From: Ancistrus triradiatus
Lineage: Eukaryota > Chordata > Actinopteri > Siluriformes > Loricariidae
Direction: 5' to 3'
DNA length: 64,000 bases
Assembly: GCA_025084515.1 (NCBI GenBank)
Contig: JAJAGP010000172.1
Location: forward strand, 594,009 to 658,008
The notes under the pieces were generated by a model. That model made no database searches, was not told the DNA's origin, and saw only the letters and a list, made by a program, of their open reading frames with translations. Every line of letters begins with the position of its first letter. Position 1 is the first letter of the stretch. Shown in pieces: positions 1 through 11,100 of this stretch. Both the position numbers and the translations under genes were made by a program.

Positions 1-186
1 CCTGAGGTTATAAATTTACTAACACTTTTAATTGCATATGCTAAAGAACATCCTTGGTTAAAACATGAACAGCTTTGGTGTTTTACTCGGATCTCTGGAG
101 CCAAATGTGAGCTGAGAGGTGGAAAGGCAGAAGATCACAGATCTGACCTGGTTACTCACTGTAGTTGTGCTCTCGCTGGTTCTTAC
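1..186. other. No gene seen
   Basis: AT-rich, probably intron of the tau-like gene. The opposite-strand open frame here shadows the candidate exon at 187-344. Confidence 0.4.
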
Positions 187-344
187 AGAGTGCAGTTTAG
201 CATTTAATGACGTATCTCTGGCTGAGGCACAGACCGAGGTAGAGGGGGAGCCAGAGGCAGGATTGGAGGGGGGCACAGGGATTGATGAAGCTTGTTTAGT
301 GCTGGAGGGGAGTCTAGCTCTAGCTGATGTGGATGAGGTAGGAA
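187..344 (-). CDS. Possible downstream exon of the tau-like gene (weak)
   Basis: A minus-strand open stretch of about 52 codons rich in Ser, Pro, Ala and Thr (starts IPTSSTSARARLPSSTK, then SSIPVPPSNPASGS), ending at a plausible donor CACTCT|GTAAGA. It lies on the strand and side where the tau-like gene continues, and its composition suits a proline-rich region. The acceptor (CGAAAG) is poor, and its phase does not match the end of the exon at 6738, so another exon would be needed between them. It may be a chance open frame. Confidence 0.27.
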
Positions 345-1205
345 TCTTTCGTTTAATTGAGAACAAGAGGGAACACAAAAGATATGAAGGTGAACATAAT
401 CAGACCAACAAACCAAAGATGAAAATGGTATGAGCTGTTAGAATAAACTCAAAAAAATGTCTGAATCAACACATTAAACACAACATAGAATAAAATGAAA
501 ATTAACTGAAACTGAAGCAATGGACACACTAATGTGTAAAGATGGGCTGCACATCACAAAGTTTTGAACCCTTTTACCATTTTGCCTGTGTTTCTGAATT
601 GTTAACTTTAAAGGTCTGATCTTCTAACTGGTCATAATAACAGACTAACTCTTGTTAAACTACTGAAACACTACTGAAACACAAATAATTTATTTAATTT
701 ACTTTCCATGTGTTTATTGAAAACATTTAATATGTTTAACATAAACATCTAATTAATCATTCACAGTCCAAGCACATTATCCCTCCAGTTTAGTACCAGG
801 AAGAACCTCACTGAGCAGCAATTATGTATTGTTCTATTCAGACCTTTAGACCATGGTAATGTTTCTTGCAGGAAGAGTCATTTCAGGTTATGCAACTGCT
901 TTCTGGTTAGTTTAAAGGCTTAAAATAACCCTATCAATCACACTCAACCACAGCTATAACCACAATAAAGCAGGTGGTAAAAGAAGAAAGTTAAAAATAA
1001 TAATAAACAATATGGTTACTTTATTTTGTTATTGTGCTTGTGTAAATTCCTCCACCAGATTTGACAGTTGGGATGATGTTTTGGATGCTGTGCCTGTTTT
1101 ATCAACTTTGTACCTCTCCATAAATATTGTCCCATATGGGTTGTGGAACATCCATATGGGCTTTTGCAAGCTTTTGGCATGCAACAATGCTTTTTGGAGA
1201 ACAGT
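345..1205. other. No gene or repeat recognised
   Basis: AT-rich non-coding DNA, probably intronic. Short open frames around 1012-1315 on both strands lack a start context, splice sites or any family likeness. Confidence 0.4.
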
Positions 1206-1676
1206 ACAGTCTAACCTCGGTATCTCCCCAAACTTGTCTCTCGGCACCTCTGACTGAAGAACAGATTTACCTCAAAAAGCCGCCAACCTCGGCTCTCGCC
1301 ATTCTTGAAATGTGACAAATGTCTTGTCAGCAATGAAATTCGACCCCATTAAGCCTCCAAGTTTTCAGACCTGTCGGTAGGTGTCACTTTAATCCTACTG
1401 ACAGGGTCAGGGTCAGCGTCAGCTGGGAGCTCACCCTGCTGATGCCTCGCTGCTAACTGTTATTGCTACGTTGATGTGTTAATCTCATCATCAGTCTTTT
1501 AGTACACGTTTATGTACATTATAAATGTGACTCTGATCAGTAGGGCTGCTCAGTAAAACACATTATGTTAGCATCAGGTATGAATGTCACTGCCTTTGTC
1601 TAGTTTTTTGTAACCTCTTTAATTTGCCAAAATATCCAGGAAACAGACGTAGCCAAGATAATGAGGTTAGACTGTA
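1206..1676. mobile_element. Possible small MITE with TACAGTCTAACCTC ends
   Basis: The left end reads acagtctaacctcgg (about 1208) and the right end gaggttagactgta (about 1663-1676), inverted repeats about 470 bases apart with no coding capacity between. This suggests a small non-autonomous DNA transposon. No target duplication could be confirmed. Confidence 0.4.
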
Positions 1677-2385
1677 TTTTCTCAATAGTGTCCATTTAGC
1701 AAGTCCTACAATATCTCTAATATCTCTGTTTACTGTCTACTGTCTTATCTGTCTTATTTTCAAGATGCCTTAGCAGTACTGTGTTTGCGGGTAGTTTGTC
1801 ATGTTGTTCTTTGATGAAAAAATAAGGCTTGAAAAATGAGGTTTTATCTTTATACATCCTGTGCATTTTGTGTATCATTATGGAATGGTTCATATGAACA
1901 GATCTCTGTCGGGAAGAAAATACACGCTTGTAAACCAAAATCTTTCCAAGGTTGCATAATTCTTTCCAGCCTGGACTGTAAAGTATTGATGTGTTTAATA
2001 AAACACAACTGTTTGTGTCTTACTGGTTTAATCTGAATTGGATTGTATATTATTATGACTTCAATATCAGACCATATTTTATTAGTAATTAATACTTAAA
2101 TTCAGCTAAAGAGTTTAAACGTCTTGTAACAGCTGAATTATTTCCACATTTAAAGAAATACAGACTTGTATAGTAGGCTACCATGTGGAAGCAAACGTTA
2201 TTTTTATTGACTTAAACTACTAAAACATTGAAGTGCAATAAAACTAGACAGTTTTGTGAAAAGGTGAAACTACGTTATAAAATCATTTAGCTTATCATTT
2301 AGTCATGACTGTGCAGCCCTAGTGTAAAGAACTAACAACTATGAGAAAATGATGGACCATCTTATTCTCAAAAAGCTTTATTCAT
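1677..2385. other. No gene or repeat recognised
   Basis: AT-rich, no open frame with a family signal, no clear repeat structure. Confidence 0.4.
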
Positions 2386-2690
2386 TCATTCATCTTCATA
2401 CCCGTTTAATCCAACTAAGCGTCATGGGGACCCAATGCCTTGCGAGGCAAGAGCCAGCCCTATACAGGGCCCCAATCCATATTAGAGCACACACACTCAC
2501 ACAGACACTTTAGAGACACCAACTCACCTAACACGTCTTTGAAATGTGGGAGGAAAATGGTATATCTGAAGGAAGCCCACATGGACATGGGGACTCGCTT
2601 GAAAGTGCAAACTCCACATATAGAGCTTGGTCCGGGAATCAAACCAGGGCTCTCTGGACCTGTCATAGTGTTGCCCAAGCTTAAGCAAAT
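2386..2690 (-). repeat. tRNA-derived SINE, DANA-like, degraded
   Basis: Reverse-strand copy with the usual body of this fish SINE class: cacacacactcacacagac, then agagacaccaactcacctaac, aatgtgggaggaaa and a final ccgggaatcaaacc that mirrors the B box. Open frames here on both strands are shadows of the repeat. Confidence 0.65.
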
Positions 2691-2773
2691 AGCACCTTCT
2701 ACCACAGATATTAATGTATGAAGGGATAACACTTACAACTGGTGCTGAAATATTATACTTATCCCCTACACAG

Positions 2774-4034
2774 CAGAGATGTTCACAAGTCACTTCATCT
2801 AAGTCTGAGTTGACTCTCAAGCCTCTACTGTCCAAGTGCAAGCCTGGCTCGAATTTCTAGCATGCAAGATAGAGTTGAATCTCGATACTCTAAAGGGCAG
2901 GTCTGAGTCGAGTCAGCTGGTTAGCCTGTAGTTTGTACAGAAAGTACAAACTACCTGTCTAGGTAGCATGATACCAAATCCAGCTCGGGTTTCAATAAGT
3001 TTTAAAGGAGTATGATCTGAAGCTACTATGGGTATAATGATGAATCGTGACGCAACAATGGGACGGTGTCCATCGATGGGTAGGACGATGCATCGTCTAA
3101 TTGCATTATGTGTTCTTGCTTTTGCCACCGTCTAGTGTTCAAAACCAGAATTGCATTAGAACGCAGTCAAACTCTTATGCTTATCCTGTTCTCAGTGAGA
3201 ATCCTAATTTCTTTGAATTGCAGGGGACTAAAGTTTCTTTTTGTTTAAAATTGTTTACAAGAAAAGTAGACTATTTTGACTTGTTGTTCTTCAGAAATAA
3301 AAAGCAATGTTTTTACCTGGTTATTTAAGATATGGTGAAGCTACAGTATGATAACAAGATGGCGCGTTTACTGTCATTGTACAATTATATAAAAAAATTA
3401 AGATTGCTGCTCTTCAACAGTGCAAATCTACACAAAAACAGAATACGACGGGTACACAGACAGATTAAGTCAGTCAAACACCCAAAGACCAGTATTGCCC
3501 TGAATATGAGAAATATTGTATTGCACTGATAGAATAGGGCATTTTGTTTACAATTTTAAACCTAGTTAATCTAGTAATTTCTTTTATTTGCAAGGGACTA
3601 ACGTTTTATGGTTAAAAAAACAAGTGGTGTCATTGTTTACATTACAGAAATATAAAGGAATGTCTTTTGTCAGATGTAAAATCAATAACTGTGAGAAAAT
3701 CGAATTGTGAGCAGAGTGTATCGTTACACCTCTAGAAGCTACTTAAACAAACTAGAATAACTGACAACTGGTTTTAAAGAGCACATTTACAACATGTTGC
3801 GTTTCATTCCGCCTGATTTATTGCTGCATCAGAGCAGAGAAATCAGAAAACTGCCGGACTCCGTCCCCCCACCCTGATAAAATGTTAGCATTAACATAAA
3901 TGACGACTCACGTGATGGCATTCATGAGTCACATCACACAAGTTTGAGTCGAGTTTCGAGTCTCTAGCATGCAATTTCAAGTTGAGTCTCGAGTCAGTAA
4001 ATTAGGGATGCAGAGACTTGAGCTCCCTTCCCTG
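2774..4034. mobile_element. hAT-like non-autonomous transposon, with another hAT nested inside
   Basis: The element starts cagagatgttcac and ends ctcccttccctg, and is flanked by the identical 8-base duplication CTACACAG (2766-2773 and 4035-4042), the size made by hAT transposases. The arms are full of gagtc/gagtctcgag motifs. About 545 bases belong to this outer element once the inner insertion (3027-3734) and its 8-base duplication are removed. Confidence 0.72.
3027..3734. mobile_element. Inner hAT-like MITE with GAAGCTAC duplication
   Basis: 708 bases, flanked by the 8-base direct repeat GAAGCTAC (3019-3026 and 3735-3742). The ends tatgggtataatgatgaatc and agtgtatcgttacacctcta are imperfect inverted repeats. 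An internal palindrome-like cgatgcatcg is present. It encodes no transposase. It inserted into the outer element at 2774-4034 and is therefore younger. Confidence 0.72.
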
Positions 4035-4042
4035 CTACACAG

Positions 4043-4948
4043 CATTCTTGTTGACAACCATTAACTTACATCTCACAGGGCTATGATCTGGTGCTACCCA
4101 AAAGCTGATATCCAGAGAGATACGTACGTAATGAAAAGAGGAGTTTTGATGGAAAAATTGGTGCTTTCTAATTAAAAACATCTTCCAACGTTTACAAAAT
4201 ACAAATGTCGAGTCAGATCAGTTCAAACAGTACAACGTATAACAGACCAGCACTGTACCTTGGAGTTTTTATCAGCTGCTGCTCCGGCCTTGGCTGTTTA
4301 TGGAGAGAACAATCCAGTGTTATATTATCAGTACAGCATTTGAGTACAAGCTCATGTTTCATTATAACTACTAAAACTTTGCAAAGCTAAGCAAAATGCA
4401 TTGTGAATTCAGGTCAAAGACATACAGTATTTAGCTATTCTGTATATAGCAAATCCTGGCCACCTTCCATTGGCAGCATGATGTTCTGATCAAGAGACAT
4501 TTAAATAAACCAACCGTATGGTCTCATTTATCTGGTTTTGACATTTTAATGCATTTGTTTGAACTCTTGATGTACTTTTTATGTTTGAAATCAGAGTTTA
4601 GCCAGCTTATGGTATTTTTTAGGGGCAATTGTACCCTAGCAAGTCGAAACTGATCACTTTGTATACAGTATGCACTGTTTAATGTCCATCCTACCAAAGT
4701 CTGTTTGCTTTAAAATCGGTCTTTTATACATCTATTTTATGTCCGAATGACAGAAAACTAGTACGAGCAAACCCTTGTGACACAATCTTTTTAGTTTTCG
4801 GTAAGTGTTTCTAATTTTATAAAAGAGACAAAGATAAAAATTAATATATTTTACAGTACAGTACTGTAATAAATGTTTTCATATTGCGTTTTAATTAATA
4901 TTCTTGTTTAAAAATAAAACACTATGTGTAAAGTATCTCAACTGTATA
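4043..4948. other. No gene or repeat recognised
   Basis: AT-rich intronic-looking sequence; short open frames only. Confidence 0.4.
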
Positions 4949-5773
4949 CAGTGGTACCTCGGTTTTCGTCGTTAATTTGCTCCAGAAGGCTTGTCGAGAA
5001 CCGAAAGCAACAAGTACCGAGCAAATGTTTCCCATAAGGAATAAAGTAAATTGAATGAATGGGTTCCAGACTCCCAGAAAATCCACCCTGTATAAGCATT
5101 ATATGCATTAATGGAGCTGTATTGTACAGGAGCTCCATGATTTATGATGGGGATATGTTCTACAAATCCATCATAAGTTAGATGTATCATGAACTGAGGA
5201 GTTTAATAGAGCCTGTACTGTATCATAGAGGAGCCGATTACACATTAACCTACAGTTACCCACAATTATTACCACAAAGCTCATTTTATAATAAAGTGTT
5301 GAAAAATCTCATGTTATTTAGTGAGTAATGGATTGAAATTGAAAAGCAAAAGCACTCTATTGGTGAAGTCAGGGCGCTAGAATAGCTGTTAATGCTAACT
5401 GTCCAGCCTGAAAGCCAGGAGGATTCAGTTCCTGTTTTGCTTTTGGTTTGCTCTTATAAACTAACCTTTTTAGAACCCATGGAGATTTATTTGCACTAAG
5501 AATACAGTACTGTAGATGTAAAAAAATAAAGAAAAACACAGATCTGCACTGAACAAGGGTATTGTGAATCTGAATCACCGAATCACTGTGTACTGAATCG
5601 TGAATTATGAATGGAGTGAATTGAAATGGGTTGCGCTGCTCAACTCATACAAGTTTAAGCAAGTGCGGCGAGTACCGAGCAAACGAGGAGAACCGAGACA
5701 ATTTTTTTCTACTCAAAATGCATCGATAACTAAATCTGAAGAGTTCCGAGGTGGTCGAGAACCGAGGTACCAC
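4949..5773. mobile_element. Non-autonomous TIR element, CAGTGGTACCTCGG family, copy 1
   Basis: The left end cagtggtacctcggttttcg and right end gagaaccgaggtaccact are inverted repeats beside TA, as in Tc1/mariner-type elements. The subterminal arms (gagaaccgaaagcaac, taccgagcaaatg) are also related. There is no transposase. Relatives sit at 22.57-23.48, 30.25-30.37 and 42.23-42.67 kb. Confidence 0.65.
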
Positions 5774-5775
5774 TA

Positions 5776-6737
5776 CATCTTTATTATTCCCATAATTATG
5801 TCTTCTATATCTATTAAAACTATGGCTGCTAACGTAAATAATTAAAGGTTTGAAATGCACTATTGAACCACTAGAGGTGTTGTAGAGCAGCATAAGATAA
5901 GCCAGTCACTGAAAGACTGTGACAAATGTTTTCTCTTGGAATAGATCGTACATAGGGGTGATGTCAGTCACTTCAAAAAGAAGGCTTTTATTTAGTGATT
6001 GGTATTGGAGTGTGGCAGATGGGGTGAGAATGGGCTAAGAAGAAAACTTTGCAGTTACTAGTAAAGTTTCTAGTTTAAAGTTTCTGGTTTCTGGGTGAGA
6101 TAAGAATACATTTTAAGGCCTACATGGATCTGGAGTAGAACTAGTGAACTCATTTATTTCATTTAAAAGTAGGCCCCCATTTTAATTCAAATGTATGATT
6201 ATCAGGTTTGTGCCGGATAACCGTAGCTTGCTTGCACTTTGATACTGAAGTCATACCTAAACCGAACCAATCTGCCTACTTATTCCTTTTAATGACTTTG
6301 TTTCCCGTTGTTTTCGTGTGTGTTCCATAAAGAAATGTGTGTAGGCATGGATTTGAGACAGATAATACACAATCATTTGTCAGTGATGCACCATAGTCCA
6401 CAACCATGCACATGTGACAGTCATGCAAGAAGAGAGGACAGTGAAAACAGTGCCAGCAACACAAGTAATGCTCAGAGTTAGTCAGGTGGGATACATCGAC
6501 CACAATCAGGGAAGGGAAGGACAGACAGATCACAAAGGGTCATGATAGACAAGACAGACACAGATATTTGGTGGCTAGAAGCAGTCCGTTTCTTCAACCG
6601 AACACTCATTTTGACTGGTCGTGTACGCTTATCAGAAAGGGTGCTGCTTAGCGGCGCTTAGCTACTTGACAAAAAAAGAGCTGTGAAAAGAAAAGAAGTG
6701 GTTTAGAGGGGTTTGAGGAAATGAAGGAAAAACAGAC
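5776..6737. other. Intron of the tau-like gene, no other feature seen
   Basis: The donor after the large exon is at 6737-6732 on the minus strand. No further acceptor followed by a basic open frame is convincing here. Confidence 0.45.
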
Positions 6738-8195
6738 CTTTGGTCGGGCCACTTGTTTTTCGGATTGGCGCAGTGTCTTTTGAGGGGGCTTTCTCTAGTT
6801 TTTTGGTAGACTTTGGGGCAGGGGGTGCAGCAACTGCAGCAATGGGCTTCTTTGATTTTTTTATGGCAGCATCTTTTTCAGGTACAGCTGATCCAGAACC
6901 TGCTTTAGTAGGCTCTTTAGCCTTTGTTTTACCAGGAACGGTGGCTGTTTGTTCTTGCTTGGCAACAGCAGGTGTGCTTTGTGCTGCTTCCACCTTAGCA
7001 ATGAGATCTTCCTCAGTTGCCTCCAAGTACTTCTCTTTTGGCTCCTCTGGTTTAGTTTCTTCCTCTGGCTCCATCTTAGGTGCTGCCAGTTCTTGGTGAG
7101 CCACAGATACGCTGACCTCTTCCAGCGGTTCATCCAATGGTTCATCCTCTTGGGCCTCATTCTTCTGGTCAATGAGAGATGACTCCTGGGTGTGTTCAGC
7201 AGGGGTACTAGGGGAGTACGGGGAACCAGGGTCGGCCCTACAGGAATCCGGACTTTTGCTGCCCGGAGGTGTCTTATCTGAGCCATTCTCCCAGGCTTCA
7301 GTGGTACCTTGGTGACCAAGCTCATGGGATTCTGTGTAGTCAAATGACAGGCCTCGTTTCTTTGCTTCTTCTGGAGTCATTGGGGGTTGAAGTGGAGCTT
7401 GTTTGCTGCTGGCATCTTTCTGTGGCAGCAAATCTGGGGCAACTTTGCTTGGGACCACAGAAACTGTTTCGAACTCGTCTTCTTGATCCTTATCATCTTT
7501 TTCTTCATCGTCTTGCTCCTCCTCTTCATCTTCTTGTTCCTGTATGTTAGAATCACTGTGAGGTGTGGCAGGAGTCTTCACTAATTCTTCTTCGAAGTCA
7601 GTCATGGGTTTTTCCCCATTCTCCTTCCCATGCTTCTCAACTTCATCCTCCACTTTGTCTTCTTCTGAGCCACTGAGACTGGGACTCCTGACCATCTCTT
7701 CTGATGAACTTCTCTTCACCTGGCCATCAAGGCCGGTATCCTCCAACCCAGAATCATCAAAAGGGGCAGCCGGTTGTTCTTGTGGGAACATCGGTGACTG
7801 GCGAGGGCTAACGGACTCAGCCTCCACAGACATTTCCTGTGAAGGACTCCTCTTCACTTGGTCTTCAAAGCTTGGTACCACTGACCCAAAACCCTCAGCC
7901 TGGGCCGCTGGAGAACCTTGAGGGGACATAGGTGAGTGGTGTGGGCTAACAGACCCACCCTTCACATCCATCTCCTGTGAAGGACTCTTCTTCACTTGGC
8001 TGTCAGTGCTTGGCACTTCCAATCCAAAACCATGAACCTGGACAGCTGGTGATGCTTGTGGGGAAATGGGCGACTCGTGGGGGCTAACAGATCCAGCCCT
8101 GTCCCCGTTTAAATGCTTTTCTTCATCACTGTCCATGGACGCAGCACTGCTTCTGTCACTACGTGCTGGAAAGTGCCCCTCCGGCGTTAAATCCT
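6738..8195 (-). CDS. Tau-like gene, large acidic exon with three 46-residue Ser-Pro repeats
   Basis: The exon is 1458 bases, open throughout, from acceptor GCATATCAG to donor GTCTGT (AAAG|GTCTGT). It starts EDLTPEGHFPARSDRSSAASM and continues MDSDEEKHLNGDRAG; that internal Met is not the real start. Three tandem repeats of 46 residues, each beginning SVSP and holding QVK-S-S-EM, occupy roughly the first 140 residues after it. A Glu/Asp-rich tract (EDEEEEQDDEEKDDKDQEDE) and MTPEEAKKRGLSFDYTE follow, and the end is basic (KKSKKPIAAVAAPPAPKSTK, RKTSGPTKG). The domain order acid to Lys/Pro/Ala is typical of the part of tau-family proteins before the microtubule-binding repeats. Both ends are phase 1, so the exon could be skipped in frame, like the big-tau and MAP2 projection exons. 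Confidence 0.7.
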
Positions 8196-11100
8196 CTGAT
8201 ATGCAGGAGGAAGAACGATAGGAACAGCCACAGACAACACTGCGGGATTAGCAACACACCAAAACAGAAACGAATGTACCAAAACACAAGGATCCAAAAA
8301 TCAAACCAACCAGATCAAGGGCCCCAAATACAAAACAAAGGATGAACAGAAGTTGTCAACAAAAAAGAAAAATAAGTCAATTCAACACTGATCCTTTAAG
8401 ACATCGCATACCTTTGAGCTGTGGGCACTTTTATAATAAGCAATGTTTGCTAATCCAGCTTTTGCATCACGTAAAGGGGTATCGGAAACAACCCCTGGAC
8501 CATGCAACTACTAAAAACAAAATGCTACAGAGCAAGTTAAACGAACAGCTCAGTTATAATGATGAATTAAGTACACAGATTATAAACTATTTTCCAAACT
8601 GTCAGGTAACAGTGACTTACAATTGGCAAAGTTGCTACTCTGTTGTTGGAGTAACAAAATCTGGCCTGATACTTTCAGCTATTCTTGACAGGGTCTTTAC
8701 CTGCAATTAGTAAATAGTATGCTTTATGGACTGCAGAATATCAAGGTCATACTACATGGAACAAATGCTCATAAAAGTGCCTCACAACTCATCTGATCAC
8801 AAATCTAAATCCACAAAACTTTCGAACCAAAGAAATAAGCCAGAACACAACAAATAAACAAAACCAAAAGCCAACACAAATATTATACTCATTCAAATCA
8901 CAATACCCACAATGACCCATCAGCATTTCTGTCGTTTGCATCAAATGTGACAAGCTTTGCCGGAACATGAATTGGGATGGTAATGAATCATCGCTGTACT
9001 GGCTGCTGCATTGTCCATTTACAAGTATGTACTGTTTTTGCAGAGTGGGCATTTTAACTGTTTGGCAACTAGGTGCAGAATTTTTGCTTGTTTTGAATCA
9101 GGATATATTGTATCATCAGTAGAAACACAAATATAAACAACAATTCTGTTGATTTGCTTTGAATCGCGGTCTGTCCCTTATAATGCCTGCCACTTGGTGG
9201 CCTTTAAATTTGAGATGTAATATTAAAATTCATGGTCTATGCAATAGCAGTTGAGATGGAATAGCTGAAAATGAATGCTAGAGGATGAGGGTTTGACTGA
9301 AGTATGTGTAGCATAGGTCTGTTTCCTCCAAAGCTATCCACTGTAGACGGATAATGTGGCCATAATCCGACCATACCCTCACCTGCTCCTGGTGTCCCTT
9401 GTGCAGCTGGGTATTAGTTCAGGTTGCAAGAAGGTCATAGAGAAGGAAAGAGAAAGACCAGGAGAACGTGTCATTTGGTGTTCATTAGCCATGCAGGACT
9501 TAGACAATTAAGCAAATCTGACATCCATCTGTAGTCCAACTGTCAACCTACTCAATTATTTGTTTGGTTTATTACTCTGTTTCAGTTTTTCCATTCTCCA
9601 TTTCCACATAAACATACAGTTGTGATCAAATTTATTCAACCCCCACTGAAATAAAGTGTTTTGGCCAGTTTGACATTGATTTTGATCATTTCAGTCATCT
9701 TACTTACAATTATATCAAAGAGGCACTCATAAATTAGACAAATATAACATAATATTTATGATGGAATAACCACAAATGTCTTTTCTGTGCTCACATCATT
9801 ATCAATTTTATTCAACCCCCTAGTGACATTATTTTTTAGTACTTAGTACAACATCCTTTTCCAGTTATGACATCTTTCAAGCGTGAAGCATAGCTTGACA
9901 CAAGTGTCTTGCAACGACCTATGGGTATCTTAGCCCATTCTTCATGGGCAAAAGCCTCCAGTTCAGTCACATTCTTAGGCTTGCGCGCTGCAACTGCCTT
10001 CTTTAGGTCCCACCAGAGGTTCTCAATTGGATTTAAGTCTGGTGATTGCGATGGCCACTCTAGAATGTTCCAGCCTTTCGTCGTCAACCATGCTCTAGTG
10101 GACTTGGATGTGTAGTTACCGGCGAGTAGTGATAAGAGGGACACTAAACAGAATCTGCGACGTAGAGTGCAGGACATCCTATGGCCAGGTGTTAGCCTCT
10201 CATGCAGGGCTTCCACCTGGCATTTTCCAGCAGGACAATGCTTCATACCACCACCAGCAAAAAAAAATGGGTTTTCCAGGAAGTCTCCACCAGGTGCCGA
10301 CAGAACGAGATGAAAGAGTGTGATCCCCAGTGCCTGGCCCCTGTTCGATCACTCGAGATCTGTGCCAGGAATGTCTCCACCAGTTGCCACTTGATTGGCC
10401 TCCCTGGTTGCCAGAATTTTCACCAATCGAGCATTTATGGGACCAGCTGGGATACCAGATTCGGCATCCTATGAGTGTTCAGGATCTACAGGCCCCGCCG
10501 TAACATCTGTGGACAAATGTGCCACAGGATACCATATGGAACCTGTATGACTCCATGCTCAACCGTGTCTCATATTGTATCCAGGCTAGAGACGGCCTAA
10601 CAAGGTAACTAGAGCCTCCTACCTGTACAGTTTTCCCCAATAAATGCATCCTTTCACTCTAATATTGTAATCACTTACATATCATGTAATGTCATCATCA
10701 TTACATGGGCACACAAAAAGTCTCATTCAAAACTTTTTTTGTCAATGAGTGTATACGGGTATGTTATATATTTATTTTTTTTCTGTCATTTAATATATAC
10801 TCTGACATAAGTGACATCGAGACATAACTAGTATCAGAAACATGGTCTGTACCAGTAAAAATTTAAATGTTAACCAATGGACTTCCCAAATGTTGTCCAC
10901 GAAGTTTGAGGAGACTAATGGGTTTGAAATACTTTACCATTTATTGAGTTGTTATTATTTCCTGTTACTAGCCTTATCAAGATTGATGATATTGCTGCAG
11001 AGGGGGGCTTAGTAAGCCTTTAAGTACTTTGCAAATACACAAAAAGGCAACCATACTCCACCAAGGGATTGACTGTTGTACATTTACATTTACAGCATTT

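Noticed and set aside
119..433. Plus-strand open frame with a signal-peptide-like start
   Set aside because: It mirrors a Ser/Pro-rich minus-strand frame, has no splice or family support, and the hydrophobic start is probably chance.
4205..5845. Small open frames around the CAGTGGTACCTCGG element
   Set aside because: They recur with the element at its other copies and so are repeat shadows.
6740..7921. Several plus-strand open frames opposite the tau-like exon
   Set aside because: Shadows of a highly biased minus-strand coding exon.
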